A DNA stretch of 6,839 bases from Flavobacteriales bacterium (GCA_015660615.1 DQKQ01000014.1:1-6839), one strand, 5' to 3'. Positions 1 through 6,839 are shown, numbered from the stretch's first letter. The notes: generated by a model from the letters alone, not told the origin. A program made the numbers and translations.

Positions 1-174
1 AAGGCTTATAATCCCAACCTTTGCTCCACCATATTTTATAAATTTTCCTATAGATTTCTCAGAAGCTACAGGAAGCAATGTCGCAATTGGGAAGTTTCTT
101 TCTTCTAGAATCTTCAACACAGTTGTTCCTACTAAACCCGTCGCCCCCACAATTGCTATGCGTAGTGATTTCAT
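1..174 (-). CDS. asd: Aspartate-semialdehyde dehydrogenase, N-terminal part (cut by left edge)
   Basis: Cytosolic enzyme that reduces L-aspartyl-4-phosphate with NADPH to L-aspartate-4-semialdehyde, the branch point to lysine/diaminopimelate, threonine and methionine. The 58 visible codons begin MKSLRIAIVGATGLVG, a Rossmann-fold dinucleotide-binding loop (G10-A-T-G13-L-V-G16) following the first beta strand. The segments VLKILEERNFP and LLPVASEKSIGK follow, and this order is typical of the Asd N-terminus. The active-site cysteine and the dimerisation domain lie beyond the left edge, so catalytic competence cannot be judged. The ATG at 172-174 (minus strand) is chosen because family members start only a few residues before the glycine loop. 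The gene is divergent from the large exported-protein gene. Its own promoter at 179-208 is unusually close to the start codon. No frameshift is seen in the visible part. Confidence 0.93.
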   Translation of the reverse strand, partial: MKSLRIAIVGATGLVGTTVLKILEERNFPIATLLPVASEKSIGKFIKYGGAKVGIISL

Positions 175-178
175 AAAA

Positions 179-208
179 CAAAGCTAAAAACTTTGTGTGC
201 GTTTACAA
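179..208 (-). promoter_or_regulatory. Bacteroidota housekeeping-type promoter for asd
   Basis: Read on the minus strand, TTG (206-208) is followed by exactly 19 bases and then TAGCTTTG (179-186). This matches the primary-sigma consensus known for Bacteroidota, TTG at -33 and TAnnTTTG at -7 with about 19 bases between, at every fixed position. Only four bases (175-178) separate the -7 element from the asd ATG, so the predicted transcript starts at or within a few bases of the start codon. The motif match is read directly from the sequence. Promoter activity and the exact start are inferred. Confidence 0.72.
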
Positions 209-243
209 CGGTTTTATATGTGGTTTTGTAAATCTTATTAACC

Positions 244-248
244 GGAAG
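244..248 (+). promoter_or_regulatory. Weak Shine-Dalgarno-like GGAAG before the TTG start of the large exported protein
   Basis: GGAAG lies four bases before the TTG at 253-255, whereas the alternative in-frame ATG at 274 has no purine-rich stretch at a suitable distance. This favours the TTG start only slightly, because Bacteroidota ribosomes rely little on Shine-Dalgarno pairing. The stronger argument is that the TTG start supplies the basic residue needed for the signal-peptide n-region. Confidence 0.3.
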
Positions 249-252
249 AACT

Positions 253-3200
253 TTGCATAAATATCTGCTCAACATGTGTTTACTATCCATTATTTCATTT
301 TTATCACTCCCAACACCTTTAGACTCTATTACTTGGCAGGTCTCGTCCGGTTGGGAGCAAGAGAGTTTTGAATCTTGGACACTCGACGCACCCTCAGCAG
401 GAATTTATAGAGTTTATGGTTGCGCTCTCGAACCCTTTGAAGAACTCACCTTAGATATGAGGTGGAGACAGGATTTGTTTGGATCAAACAACAACAACTC
501 TCTCTTTTTTATCTCCGAGTCCGAGCTATCTGACACGATGGGCATACTTCCTAACAACGCTCTTCTTTTTTCAATAGGAGAAAATGGAAGCAGTGATCCT
601 ATCACGGTGTCGAGCACATTCTCGGATTTATATACAGAAATCACTTCTGGTTTTTTTGATTTTGCTGAACCCTTTGATTTGGATTTGTCTATTAATATGT
701 CTACTCAAGATTATATAATTGCACTGCGCGCAGGACAGTATAATGAGGGTTGGAAAATACCCGTAATTTCACAATTAAATATTGCTTCTGATAGTATTGA
801 TGACAATTGGCAACCTCGGTGTTTTGGGTTTGAAGTCCGATGTACTTCTTCCAATACTGATGCTTTTTCTTGGGGATTACATAGCATAACTACAACAGAA
901 GTTGCAATCCCCGAGCCACGACTATTATCACATAGAGCTATTGACAGTACTGTTGTTGAGCTTGTTTGGTCTAGGCCCTTATCATCCCAAAATACAGCTC
1001 TGACAACGTCTAACATTTCCCCACACATAAGTTATCTCACGTTATCTTCTCCCCTATCAGATGAGGTTTTCAAAGACATTAAACTTAAGACTTCAGAGGT
1101 TGACACAGTTATACAAGTCATCTATACACAGCTCAATTCTGCTAAATTTAGAGACCTTGTAATCACTGAATTATTTATAGACGCTACGCCCTCCATAGGA
1201 TTTCCAGAAGTAGAGTGGTTCGAGATTTTAAATCGATCTGATAAATATGTTGACATTAATAGGTGGAGTGTGATCGCTAATAGCACCTCCTCTTTTGCTG
1301 AACCTACTGACATAATTCCAGGCAATGGTTGGAATGGGATTTTAGCACCTAACGAACGCTTTTTAATATCCACATTGGCGTTTGATTCTTGCGAGTTCGA
1401 ACCTTACCCTAAATTACAAGCTGAGCTACCCGGAATCTCAAGCCTTAATGATAACGGCATGACCCTAACTCTTCTTCGTCCTGATGGCACATTGATTGAC
1501 CAAATAACCTACGACAGAACTTGGTGGCAGCCTTATTCAATCCCAGCGCGTTCCACAAGTAAAATTTATACCGGAGGCTGCGGATTGTCTTCTAATTGGG
1601 CTCCGTCTTTTAGTATTACCGGCGCAAACCCATGGTTAGCAGGAGAGAATGAGACTTCTGAATCCAACGGTTTAATTGAAACTTTTAATGTCAACGCTCA
1701 CCTTTTAACAACAGACATTATCGAGTTTTCCTTTTCCCATGATTTAGATCCTCTTTGTGAAATAACTGTAAGCAGCAATAACTTTAACACTTATTTACTT
1801 TGGGAAAACTCCTCCTGGATTGTAAACCTAAGCTCTCCTTTAGCGCTAAATGAATCAATAGATATTCAATTCGATGGCGCAAGGTTATGCTCCTGCGATA
1901 CAACCTTTTCATTCACACTTTACGACTGGACTCCTGTGGCATCTCCCCAGTGGGGGGATTTAAAGATTACTGGTTTTCTAACCAATCCCTCTACAACTTC
2001 AGGATTAAAAGAATGGGTGAACGTCCTAAACACAAGTCCGCACTCAATAGATTTATATAAACTTCAGATAAATTCTAATCATCTAATAAATGCACCCACT
2101 CTAACACCTAACCAATCCTTTAAAATTAGCTCATTAAATACAGTACAATGGAGTTCATTAGCTGAGAAAAGTGGGGTGATCGAAATTAAACTTGACGAAA
2201 TTGTTTTAGATCTTGTTGAATATAGCTGGTGTTGGCATTTAGATAAAGAAAAAGCAGAAGGGGGCTATCCGCTTAAAAGGATTAGCAATTTTGAAACTTC
2301 AAACTGTGGTGAAAATTGGACGACAGAAATAAACGTTGAATATTTAATGGAAGACTCTGAACCAATTACTCATAATACAATATTATTCGGATTTCTTGAT
2401 GGTAGACTCGCTTGGCACACACCTTATTCTATGGACTCAACTGTGCTTCTTAGTGAAAACTGGTCGCCTCCAATAGATTGGGAGTTTTATGGCTCTGGGC
2501 AAAACTGCGCAATAGCAATTAATCCGTTAATCTCATATGAAGATTCCGCATCTGTTTCTCTACAGTGTAATGGTTGGTTAAAGGCTGAAAGGAGTGCTAT
2601 AATCGAAGAAAAATTTTGGTCTATACCATTAAATTACGACTCTGAAAGTGTTGTTTATTTAAATGAACTTTTATCAAACCCCAAAATAAGAGGTGGGGAA
2701 TTTATTGAGCTTGCAACGAGAAATCCCCTTGAATCGGAGGGGTTATACTCAGCTAAAACCTCTACGCATAATCTTGTAATCTCGAGTGCTGAAAGCCCTA
2801 ATCCTAATGATTTCATAAGGATATCGGAAATTGATTGGATGTTTCCTGAATCTGGAATACTCGCCTTTTCTGAATGCCCCTCTTGGGTCATTAATCGTAA
2901 GCCCGAATCCGTCATTCTTGAGCTTCAGACACCTTCTCTTCAGAATGGAAGAGAACTCATTCTTGCAAAAGTTGAGGACATAATTACAGAGACTGAAAGA
3001 GTAGAGATTCAAGAACTTCCGGAAGATATTTCACAAGAAAGGGTTGATGATTTAGGTGCTGTTTGGGTAAAGTCACCATATTCACAAGGAGGTAGTTCTC
3101 CGGGGGTTAAAAATTACTCTACTCAATTAAATGCTGAAAACGTCAATATTAGGCTTGGGGAGCTTGATGTTTTCCCCAAGACGATCAACCTAAATCCTAA

Positions 3201-3477
3201 CTCTGACAACAATTGGGTACAAATCTCTTTCGAATTAATAAACAACATTGAGGAACTAGATTTTATTACCTCTGTTTCCATTTATAACTTCAACGGAGAA
3301 GAGATTGTGAAACTTGCTGAGAGGGAATTAGTCCACAAACGAGGTACATGGGGATGGGAAGGCTATAGCGAAACCGGGCTGCCCGTTTCTCCTGGAACAT
3401 ATTTAGTTGTGCTGCAAATAGAACATCTGTCAAAAAAATTAATTAATCGTGGATTAATTCAAGTGGGATATTACTAA
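253..3477 (+). CDS. Large exported modular protein with lamin-tail-like repeats and C-terminal FlgD-like domain
   Basis: Function unknown; probably exported and surface-associated. Seen in the 1074 residues: a signal peptide at about 1-25 (Lys3, then a hydrophobic core around LLSIISFLSL), and a beta-rich N-terminal region (about 27-215) carrying an SNNNN...GENGSSD pattern that I associate with Bacteroidota lamin-tail proteins. Three modules follow, each an Ig-like segment then a lamin-tail-like segment: Ig about 218-297 with LTD 299-460, Ig about 474-560 with LTD 569-692, and Ig about 700-795 with LTD 800-955. LTD1 is the clearest (VITELFIDATP, then EWFEILNRS, closing with C...NWAPSFSITGANP). 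LTD2 keeps EWVNVLNTS and C...NW. LTD3 keeps VYLNELLSNP, EFIELATRN and GGSSPG. The C-terminal about 969-1074 resembles FlgD Ig / type IX secretion-associated domains (SVSIYNFNGEEI, W-x-G, SPGTYLVVLQ). The start is TTG at 253, with a stop codon upstream at 229 in the same frame. An ATG at 274 is possible but would leave a short signal peptide without a basic n-region. The next gene follows after 21 bases. Confidence 0.78.
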   Translation: MHKYLLNMCLLSIISFLSLPTPLDSITWQVSSGWEQESFESWTLDAPSAGIYRVYGCALEPFEELTLDMRWRQDLFGSNNNNSLFFISESELSDTMGILPNNALLFSIGENGSSDPITVSSTFSDLYTEITSGFFDFAEPFDLDLSINMSTQDYIIALRAGQYNEGWKIPVISQLNIASDSIDDNWQPRCFGFEVRCTSSNTDAFSWGLHSITTTEVAIPEPRLLSHRAIDSTVVELVWSRPLSSQNTALTTSNISPHISYLTLSSPLSDEVFKDIKLKTSEVDTVIQVIYTQLNSAKFRDLVITELFIDATPSIGFPEVEWFEILNRSDKYVDINRWSVIANSTSSFAEPTDIIPGNGWNGILAPNERFLISTLAFDSCEFEPYPKLQAELPGISSLNDNGMTLTLLRPDGTLIDQITYDRTWWQPYSIPARSTSKIYTGGCGLSSNWAPSFSITGANPWLAGENETSESNGLIETFNVNAHLLTTDIIEFSFSHDLDPLCEITVSSNNFNTYLLWENSSWIVNLSSPLALNESIDIQFDGARLCSCDTTFSFTLYDWTPVASPQWGDLKITGFLTNPSTTSGLKEWVNVLNTSPHSIDLYKLQINSNHLINAPTLTPNQSFKISSLNTVQWSSLAEKSGVIEIKLDEIVLDLVEYSWCWHLDKEKAEGGYPLKRISNFETSNCGENWTTEINVEYLMEDSEPITHNTILFGFLDGRLAWHTPYSMDSTVLLSENWSPPIDWEFYGSGQNCAIAINPLISYEDSASVSLQCNGWLKAERSAIIEEKFWSIPLNYDSESVVYLNELLSNPKIRGGEFIELATRNPLESEGLYSAKTSTHNLVISSAESPNPNDFIRISEIDWMFPESGILAFSECPSWVINRKPESVILELQTPSLQNGRELILAKVEDIITETERVEIQELPEDISQERVDDLGAVWVKSPYSQGGSSPGVKNYSTQLNAENVNIRLGELDVFPKTINLNPNSDNNWVQISFELINNIEELDFITSVSIYNFNGEEIVKLAERELVHKRGTWGWEGYSETGLPVSPGTYLVVLQIEHLSKKLINRGLIQVGYY
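3441..3459. repeat. Perfect 8-bp inverted repeat with 3-base loop at the 3' end of the large gene
   Basis: AATTAATC (3441-3448) and GATTAATT (3452-3459) are exact reverse complements around GTG. The element lies inside the coding region (codons for the segment LINRGLIQ), 18 bases before the stop codon. The stem has only one G-C pair and no T-run follows, so it is not an intrinsic terminator. It could be a weak RNA hairpin, a palindromic protein site, or chance in AT-rich DNA. Confidence 0.5.
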
Positions 3478-3498
3478 AATTTGTTGAAATTGCAGCCT

Positions 3499-4134
3499 AT
3501 GTTTGAAGACATAGAAATCTTACATCTCGATGCTCCTATTAGCACAATGTTTGCTCTTGCAATTGTGAACTTAGGGCTCATTGTATGGCTTAAGCACGGA
3601 TTTCCTCGCGAATGGAGATTAGCTGGTTGGGCTTTGCTAAATGTTAGACGAATTTGGCAAAGAAGTGCTGATGAAGCTCCTAGAACTGGAGGGGTTATAA
3701 TAGCTCACATCCAGGGTGTAATTGCTCTTGCGACCATATCATATGCATGTCTAAATAACGTATTACAGGGATTTGCTTTAGGCGCTATTATAGTCTTCGT
3801 TAGATTATTCACAGTTCAAGTGCTCAGTAGATTTAAAAAACTCGAACTCTTAATCAAAGAATCTACAGATATCGATAGACATCTAAGAACATGGATGGCT
3901 GCTTCTGTCTCCGTGATTGCAATTTTTCTATCGTTACGCTCACAATGGCACTCTGATGTGGGATGTAATCTTCTATTGTCGACTTGGATATTTTGGAGCT
4001 GCTTCCGACTATGGCGTGTCTTTCAGACTTCAATTAAGCGTTTGAGTAGATATTCATTTGCATTCGTGTATCTTTGCGGCCTTGAAATTCTCCCAACTGT
4101 GTTTATCATACTGCTTGTAATAAACTCGTTTTGA
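3499..4134 (+). CDS. DUF4271 family integral membrane protein
   Basis: A 211-residue inner-membrane protein of a Bacteroidota family with no established biochemical role. Hydrophobic stretches at roughly 14-31, 65-84, 92-110, 132-147, 155-173 and 188-208 suggest about six transmembrane segments, with basic loops (for example around 111-130 and 173-184). The C-terminal signature YLCGLEILP (191-199) is the feature I associate most strongly with DUF4271. The ATG at 3499 is preferred. In-frame TTG codons at 3481, 3484 and 3490 would add up to six residues, with nothing that demands them. The gene sits directly before hemD, an order I recall from other Bacteroidota genomes. This suggests co-transcription but does not show that the protein takes part in haem synthesis. 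The stop (TGA) is 36 bases before hemD. Confidence 0.82.
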   Translation: MFEDIEILHLDAPISTMFALAIVNLGLIVWLKHGFPREWRLAGWALLNVRRIWQRSADEAPRTGGVIIAHIQGVIALATISYACLNNVLQGFALGAIIVFVRLFTVQVLSRFKKLELLIKESTDIDRHLRTWMAASVSVIAIFLSLRSQWHSDVGCNLLLSTWIFWSCFRLWRVFQTSIKRLSRYSFAFVYLCGLEILPTVFIILLVINSF

Positions 4135-4170
4135 TAGCCATCTCAGGAGAATCTGAACAACTAACGCCGG

Positions 4171-4914
4171 ATGAAAAAGAAGATCAAGACTATTCTCATT
4201 TCACAGCCTAAGCCTTCTACGGAAAAAAGCCCGTATTTTGATTTAGCAAAGGACATGAAGTTGATTATTGATTTCAGGCCCTTTATTCACGTTGAGCCTA
4301 TCAGTGTAAAAGAGTTTCGCACGCAAAAAGTAGATATTTCTGAACATACTGCCGTTATCTTAACATCTAGAATGGCTGTCGATCACTATTTCAGAATGGC
4401 TGATGAAACACGATTTGAAGTGCCTACTTCAATGAAATATTTTTGTATTAGTGAGAGCACAGCTTATTACTTACAGAAATATGTGGTTTATCGCAAGAGG
4501 AAAATTTTTCACGGACAGGTGCGCTTGCCAGAACTTATAACTATTATTAAGAAGCATAAGAAAGAAAAGTTCCTTTTACCTAGTTCTAACCTTTTAAAGG
4601 CCTCTATTCCAGCAGCTCTAGACGAGCTTGGAGTAGATTACTCAAGGGCATGTATGTACAGTACTGTATGTTCTGACTTAAGTGATCTTACCGATGTAAA
4701 GTATGATGTTCTTGTATTTTTCAGCCCAAGTGGGATAGAATCACTCTTCCAAAACTTTCCTGATTTTGTACAGGGGGATACTAAAATTGCAGTCTTTGGC
4801 CCTACAACCTCAAAAGCGGCTGAGGCTGCTGGGTTAAGAATTGATATCAATGCACCAACGGCAAAAGCTCCATCTATGACGATGGCAATTGAACAGTACA
4901 TAAAAGGTAAGTAG
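4171..4914 (+). CDS. hemD: Uroporphyrinogen-III synthase
   Basis: Cytosolic enzyme that cyclises hydroxymethylbilane and inverts ring D to give uroporphyrinogen III, the common precursor of haem, sirohaem and corrins. The 247 residues match the family's usual size. The family has few invariant residues, so the call rests on the two-domain pattern. It starts with a strand, KTILISQPKP (6-15), then has AVILTSRMAVDHYF in the first domain. In the second domain VLVFFSPSGIESLF (about 180-193) and IAVFGPTTSKAAEAAGL (206-222) are followed by a near-C-terminal AP-T motif, all characteristic of HemD. ATG 4171 is the first possible start after an in-frame TAA at 4162. A GGAGA at 4146-4150 is too far upstream to be an ordinary ribosome-binding site. 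The reading frame ends in two consecutive TAG codons. Neighbours (DUF4271 before, rnpA after) fit the Bacteroidota arrangement. Confidence 0.9.
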   Translation: MKKKIKTILISQPKPSTEKSPYFDLAKDMKLIIDFRPFIHVEPISVKEFRTQKVDISEHTAVILTSRMAVDHYFRMADETRFEVPTSMKYFCISESTAYYLQKYVVYRKRKIFHGQVRLPELITIIKKHKKEKFLLPSSNLLKASIPAALDELGVDYSRACMYSTVCSDLSDLTDVKYDVLVFFSPSGIESLFQNFPDFVQGDTKIAVFGPTTSKAAEAAGLRIDINAPTAKAPSMTMAIEQYIKGK

Positions 4915-4945
4915 TAGAGCGACTACACATTATCTTGTGCCTTCA

Positions 4946-5353
4946 ATGGTGCAAACTAGGTACACATTTAAAAAAGGCGAACGCCTTAAAAGCGTAATCG
5001 CAATAAATAGAGCCTTTTCTGAAGGCTCTAAAGTTGTAAAATTTCCTTTCTTAGTACGCTATACACACACAACATTCGAAGCGGATTTCCCATACCAGAT
5101 AGCGATTACTGTTTCAAAACGCAGATTTAAAAGAGCTGTAGACAGAAATCGGATAAAAAGATTAATGCGTGAGGCTTGGAGGCTTGAAAAACCCCGACTT
5201 CTTGCAAATTGGGGGAAAGGTGGCGCCCAACATGCAATAGTCTTTGTTTATATCGGAAAAGAAATTCCAACATTCGATCAGTGCAAGAACAACATTTGTA
5301 AGATTGTTGACGTATTAATCGACAACCCCATAGAAATGCCTGCTACAACATGA
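4946..5353 (+). CDS. rnpA: Ribonuclease P protein component
   Basis: Basic protein subunit that binds the catalytic RNase P RNA and helps it remove 5' leaders from precursor tRNAs. With ATG 4946 the product has 135 residues, a little longer than the common 110-130 range. The N-terminal RYTFKKGERLKS is the usual RnpA opening. The central signature VSKRRFKRAVDRNRIKRLMREAWR runs from about 56 to 79 and contains the RNR box (R67-N68-R69) and the following KRLMRE helix that contacts RNA. A GTG at 4937 in the same frame would add only MPS. I prefer the ATG because family members normally reach the TF-K-ERL segment within a few residues of the start. The gene begins 31 bases after hemD, and its TGA overlaps the next start codon by four bases, implying translational coupling. 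The final residues (about 125-135) are less conserved in type. Confidence 0.95.
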   Translation: MVQTRYTFKKGERLKSVIAINRAFSEGSKVVKFPFLVRYTHTTFEADFPYQIAITVSKRRFKRAVDRNRIKRLMREAWRLEKPRLLANWGKGGAQHAIVFVYIGKEIPTFDQCKNNICKIVDVLIDNPIEMPATT

Positions 5354-6839
5354 AAAACACACGTAAATTATTTCTTATAGGGTTAGCATTAGTCAGCGCG
5401 GCCCTTATTTCCCTTAGACTCCCTATTAAAGAGGGCTTTTTTGAGATGTCTAAGCAATTAGAAATAATGAACTCTGCTTTTCGAGAGTTAAATATTTTCT
5501 ATGTTGATCCGTTATCCCCTGGAGAGTTAATGGAGACGGGGATCGCTGCTATGCTTAAATCTCTTGATCCATACACAAGATATTACCCTGAATCAAAAAT
5601 GGAGGACGTTAGGTTTATGTCCACTGGCGAGTATGGGGGCGTAGGGTTATCACTTAACGAGAGATGGGATGGAACTTTTTACGTGGTAGATCTAAAAGAG
5701 AATGCACCCGCAGAGCAGAGTGGTATTAAACTCGGAGATAATTTAATCCAAATAGCGGGCTCAAACATTTCACACCTAGACATGTCTAAGATAGGTGAGC
5801 TCATCAAAGGAACTGCTGGCACAGACATTACTCTAGGCATACAAAAACCTTCACAAAAGAAGCTCGTAAATATTACACTAACTAGAGAGAAAATTAAACA
5901 ACCTGATGTTCCATATTTTGGGATGATTAGTGATTCTACAGGATATTTAATTCTGAGTAAATTCACGCGCACGGCAACCATTGAGGTTAGGAAAGCTCTT
6001 ATACAATTGACAGACTCTATGGGGGCAAAGCAAATTGTTTTCGACCTCAGAGGTAATGGAGGCGGCCTTTTGAGAGAAGCTGTGAATATTGTAAACCTTT
6101 TTGTCCCTAAAGGGCAAGAAGTCGTTTCCATGCGCGGTAAAACACCCGAATGGAACAAAAGCTACAGCACTTCACAAAAAGCTTTACTACCTAACATTCC
6201 TCTTGTTATCCTATTAGACGAGCGTAGCGCTTCAGCTTCTGAAATTGTAGCTGGAACTCTTCAAGATATCGATAGAGCTGTAATTATAGGGCAAGAGAGT
6301 TTCGGCAAGGGGCTTGTTCAGCAAACGAAGAAATTAGCCTACGGATCAAGGATAAAAATCACAGTAGCTAAATATTATACCGCTAGTGGCAGATGTGTTC
6401 AGCGACTGCATTACGATGACCGAGATGATAGCGGTGATGCTAGAATTAGTGCCGATTCAACTCTTATAACCTATTACACAAAAAATGGCCGACCAGTTAT
6501 TGAAGGCCGTGGAGTTATTCCAGACATAGAATTAAAACCACAAACTCAAGACTATGTTATCGAAGGACTCGTTAACAGTGGAGTATTCTTTGATTTCGTA
6601 GTAAATACTTCTGGAGATATTGATGACTCTATTGATATAGATTCGTTTGAAATAAACGACAGCCAGTGGGAGAGCTTTCTAAATTACACTGTGGAGCAAT
6701 TTAACGATCAAGTACTTCAGAATACCGATAGAGCTTTCCCATACGAACCTCTGTCAAAAAAGTTAATCGTCGATTTAGAAACAGCAATGAACGAAGATGG
6801 ATTAATTGGAGATGAATCTATCGATAACTCAGAATTAAT
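5350..6839 (+). CDS. S41 family C-terminal processing peptidase (3' end beyond right edge)
   Basis: Envelope serine protease of the CtpA/Tsp (MEROPS S41) family, which trims or degrades exported proteins using a Ser-Lys dyad. A total of 496 codons are visible with no stop; related Bacteroidota proteins are somewhat longer, so probably only a short C-terminal piece is missing. An N-terminal hydrophobic segment (about 7-22, after MKNTRK) acts as signal peptide or anchor. The LDPYTRYY segment (72-79) precedes a PDZ domain (about 93-180) with the carboxylate-binding GGVGLSL loop. The peptidase core has DLRGNGGG (232-239) and SASASE (293-298). By spacing to the E. coli Tsp dyad the nucleophile is Ser295, with Lys320 in FGKG and Gln324 in LVQQ, so all expected catalytic residues are present. 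The ATG at 5350 overlaps the rnpA stop as ATGA, pointing to one mRNA and coupled translation. The substrate is unknown. Confidence 0.93.
   Translation, partial: MKNTRKLFLIGLALVSAALISLRLPIKEGFFEMSKQLEIMNSAFRELNIFYVDPLSPGELMETGIAAMLKSLDPYTRYYPESKMEDVRFMSTGEYGGVGLSLNERWDGTFYVVDLKENAPAEQSGIKLGDNLIQIAGSNISHLDMSKIGELIKGTAGTDITLGIQKPSQKKLVNITLTREKIKQPDVPYFGMISDSTGYLILSKFTRTATIEVRKALIQLTDSMGAKQIVFDLRGNGGGLLREAVNIVNLFVPKGQEVVSMRGKTPEWNKSYSTSQKALLPNIPLVILLDERSASASEIVAGTLQDIDRAVIIGQESFGKGLVQQTKKLAYGSRIKITVAKYYTASGRCVQRLHYDDRDDSGDARISADSTLITYYTKNGRPVIEGRGVIPDIELKPQTQDYVIEGLVNSGVFFDFVVNTSGDIDDSIDIDSFEINDSQWESFLNYTVEQFNDQVLQNTDRAFPYEPLSKKLIVDLETAMNEDGLIGDESIDNSEL

Noticed and set aside
221..228. TGGTTTTG as a possible -7 element for the large exported-protein gene
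   Set aside because: It misses the key A of TAnnTTTG and no TTG lies about 19 bases upstream (the nearest is 25 away). The true promoter of this gene in the 78-base spacer could not be fixed.
2655..3012. Two overlapping minus-strand open frames (86 and 87 codons) within the large gene
   Set aside because: They overlap each other and a continuous coding frame with clear domain structure. Neither product resembles a known family.
3475..3483. TAAAATTTG near the DUF4271 start as an internal promoter
   Set aside because: The element has one base too many between TA and TTTG, and no TTG is present at the proper upstream spacing. Such AT-rich strings are common here.
4135..4170. The 36-base gap before hemD as a riboswitch or terminator
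   Set aside because: It is too short for a riboswitch and contains no stable inverted repeat followed by a T-run.
5679..6158. 159-codon open frame on the minus strand opposite the S41 peptidase
   Set aside because: It lies wholly opposite the conserved PDZ and peptidase core, its translation shows no recognisable domain, and it has no promoter or neighbour logic. It is a shadow of the real gene.
6745..6767. Near-repeat of 3421-3443 (about 21 of 23 bases match around CTGTCAAAAAA)
   Set aside because: Both copies are in coding sequence and encode the ordinary segment LSKKLI. The match is short, A-rich and has no flanking similarity, so chance is the simpler explanation.
1..6839. A previously undescribed mobile, defence or CRISPR system
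   Set aside because: All substantial plus-strand coding space is assigned to chromosomal genes. There are no transposase or integrase motifs, no regularly spaced repeats, no tRNA-associated attachment duplications and no abrupt change in composition.

Overview
The window looks like a chromosomal segment of a Bacteroidota bacterium, most likely of the Flavobacteriales or a close relative. I base this on protein content, gene order and promoter type. It has a large secreted lamin-tail-domain protein with a FlgD-like C-terminal fold, a DUF4271 membrane protein directly before hemD, and rnpA following hemD rather than rpmH. An S41 C-terminal processing peptidase overlaps the end of rnpA. A textbook Bacteroidota promoter (TTG-N19-TAnnTTTG) also lies in the only divergent intergenic space. 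The sequence is visibly AT-rich. The genus cannot be read from the sequence.

Layout. The first 174 bases hold the N-terminal 58 codons of asd (aspartate-semialdehyde dehydrogenase) on the minus strand, running off the left edge. A 78-base divergent spacer (175-252) follows. From there to the right edge everything is on the plus strand with short gaps: a 1074-residue secreted modular protein (253-3477), a DUF4271 integral membrane protein (3499-4134), hemD (4171-4914), rnpA (4946-5353) and an S41 peptidase (5350 to the right edge, 3' end missing). Gaps are 21, 36 and 31 bases, and the last pair overlap by 4 bases (ATGA), so these five genes could be one transcription unit. I see no convincing intrinsic terminator between them.

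Function. Apart from the first plus-strand gene, the genes are housekeeping: amino-acid and cell-wall precursor synthesis (asd), tetrapyrrole synthesis (hemD), tRNA 5' maturation (rnpA) and envelope proteolysis (S41 peptidase). The large protein appears to consist of an N-terminal beta-sandwich region, three alternating [Ig-like + lamin-tail] modules and a C-terminal FlgD/T9SS-type Ig domain. It is exported and probably surface-associated, with unknown function.

I found no mobile element, CRISPR array, tRNA, rRNA or defence system, and no evidence for a new multi-gene system. The most notable points are the asd promoter, which seems to place transcription start at or within a few bases of the start codon, and the threefold module repetition in the large exported protein.
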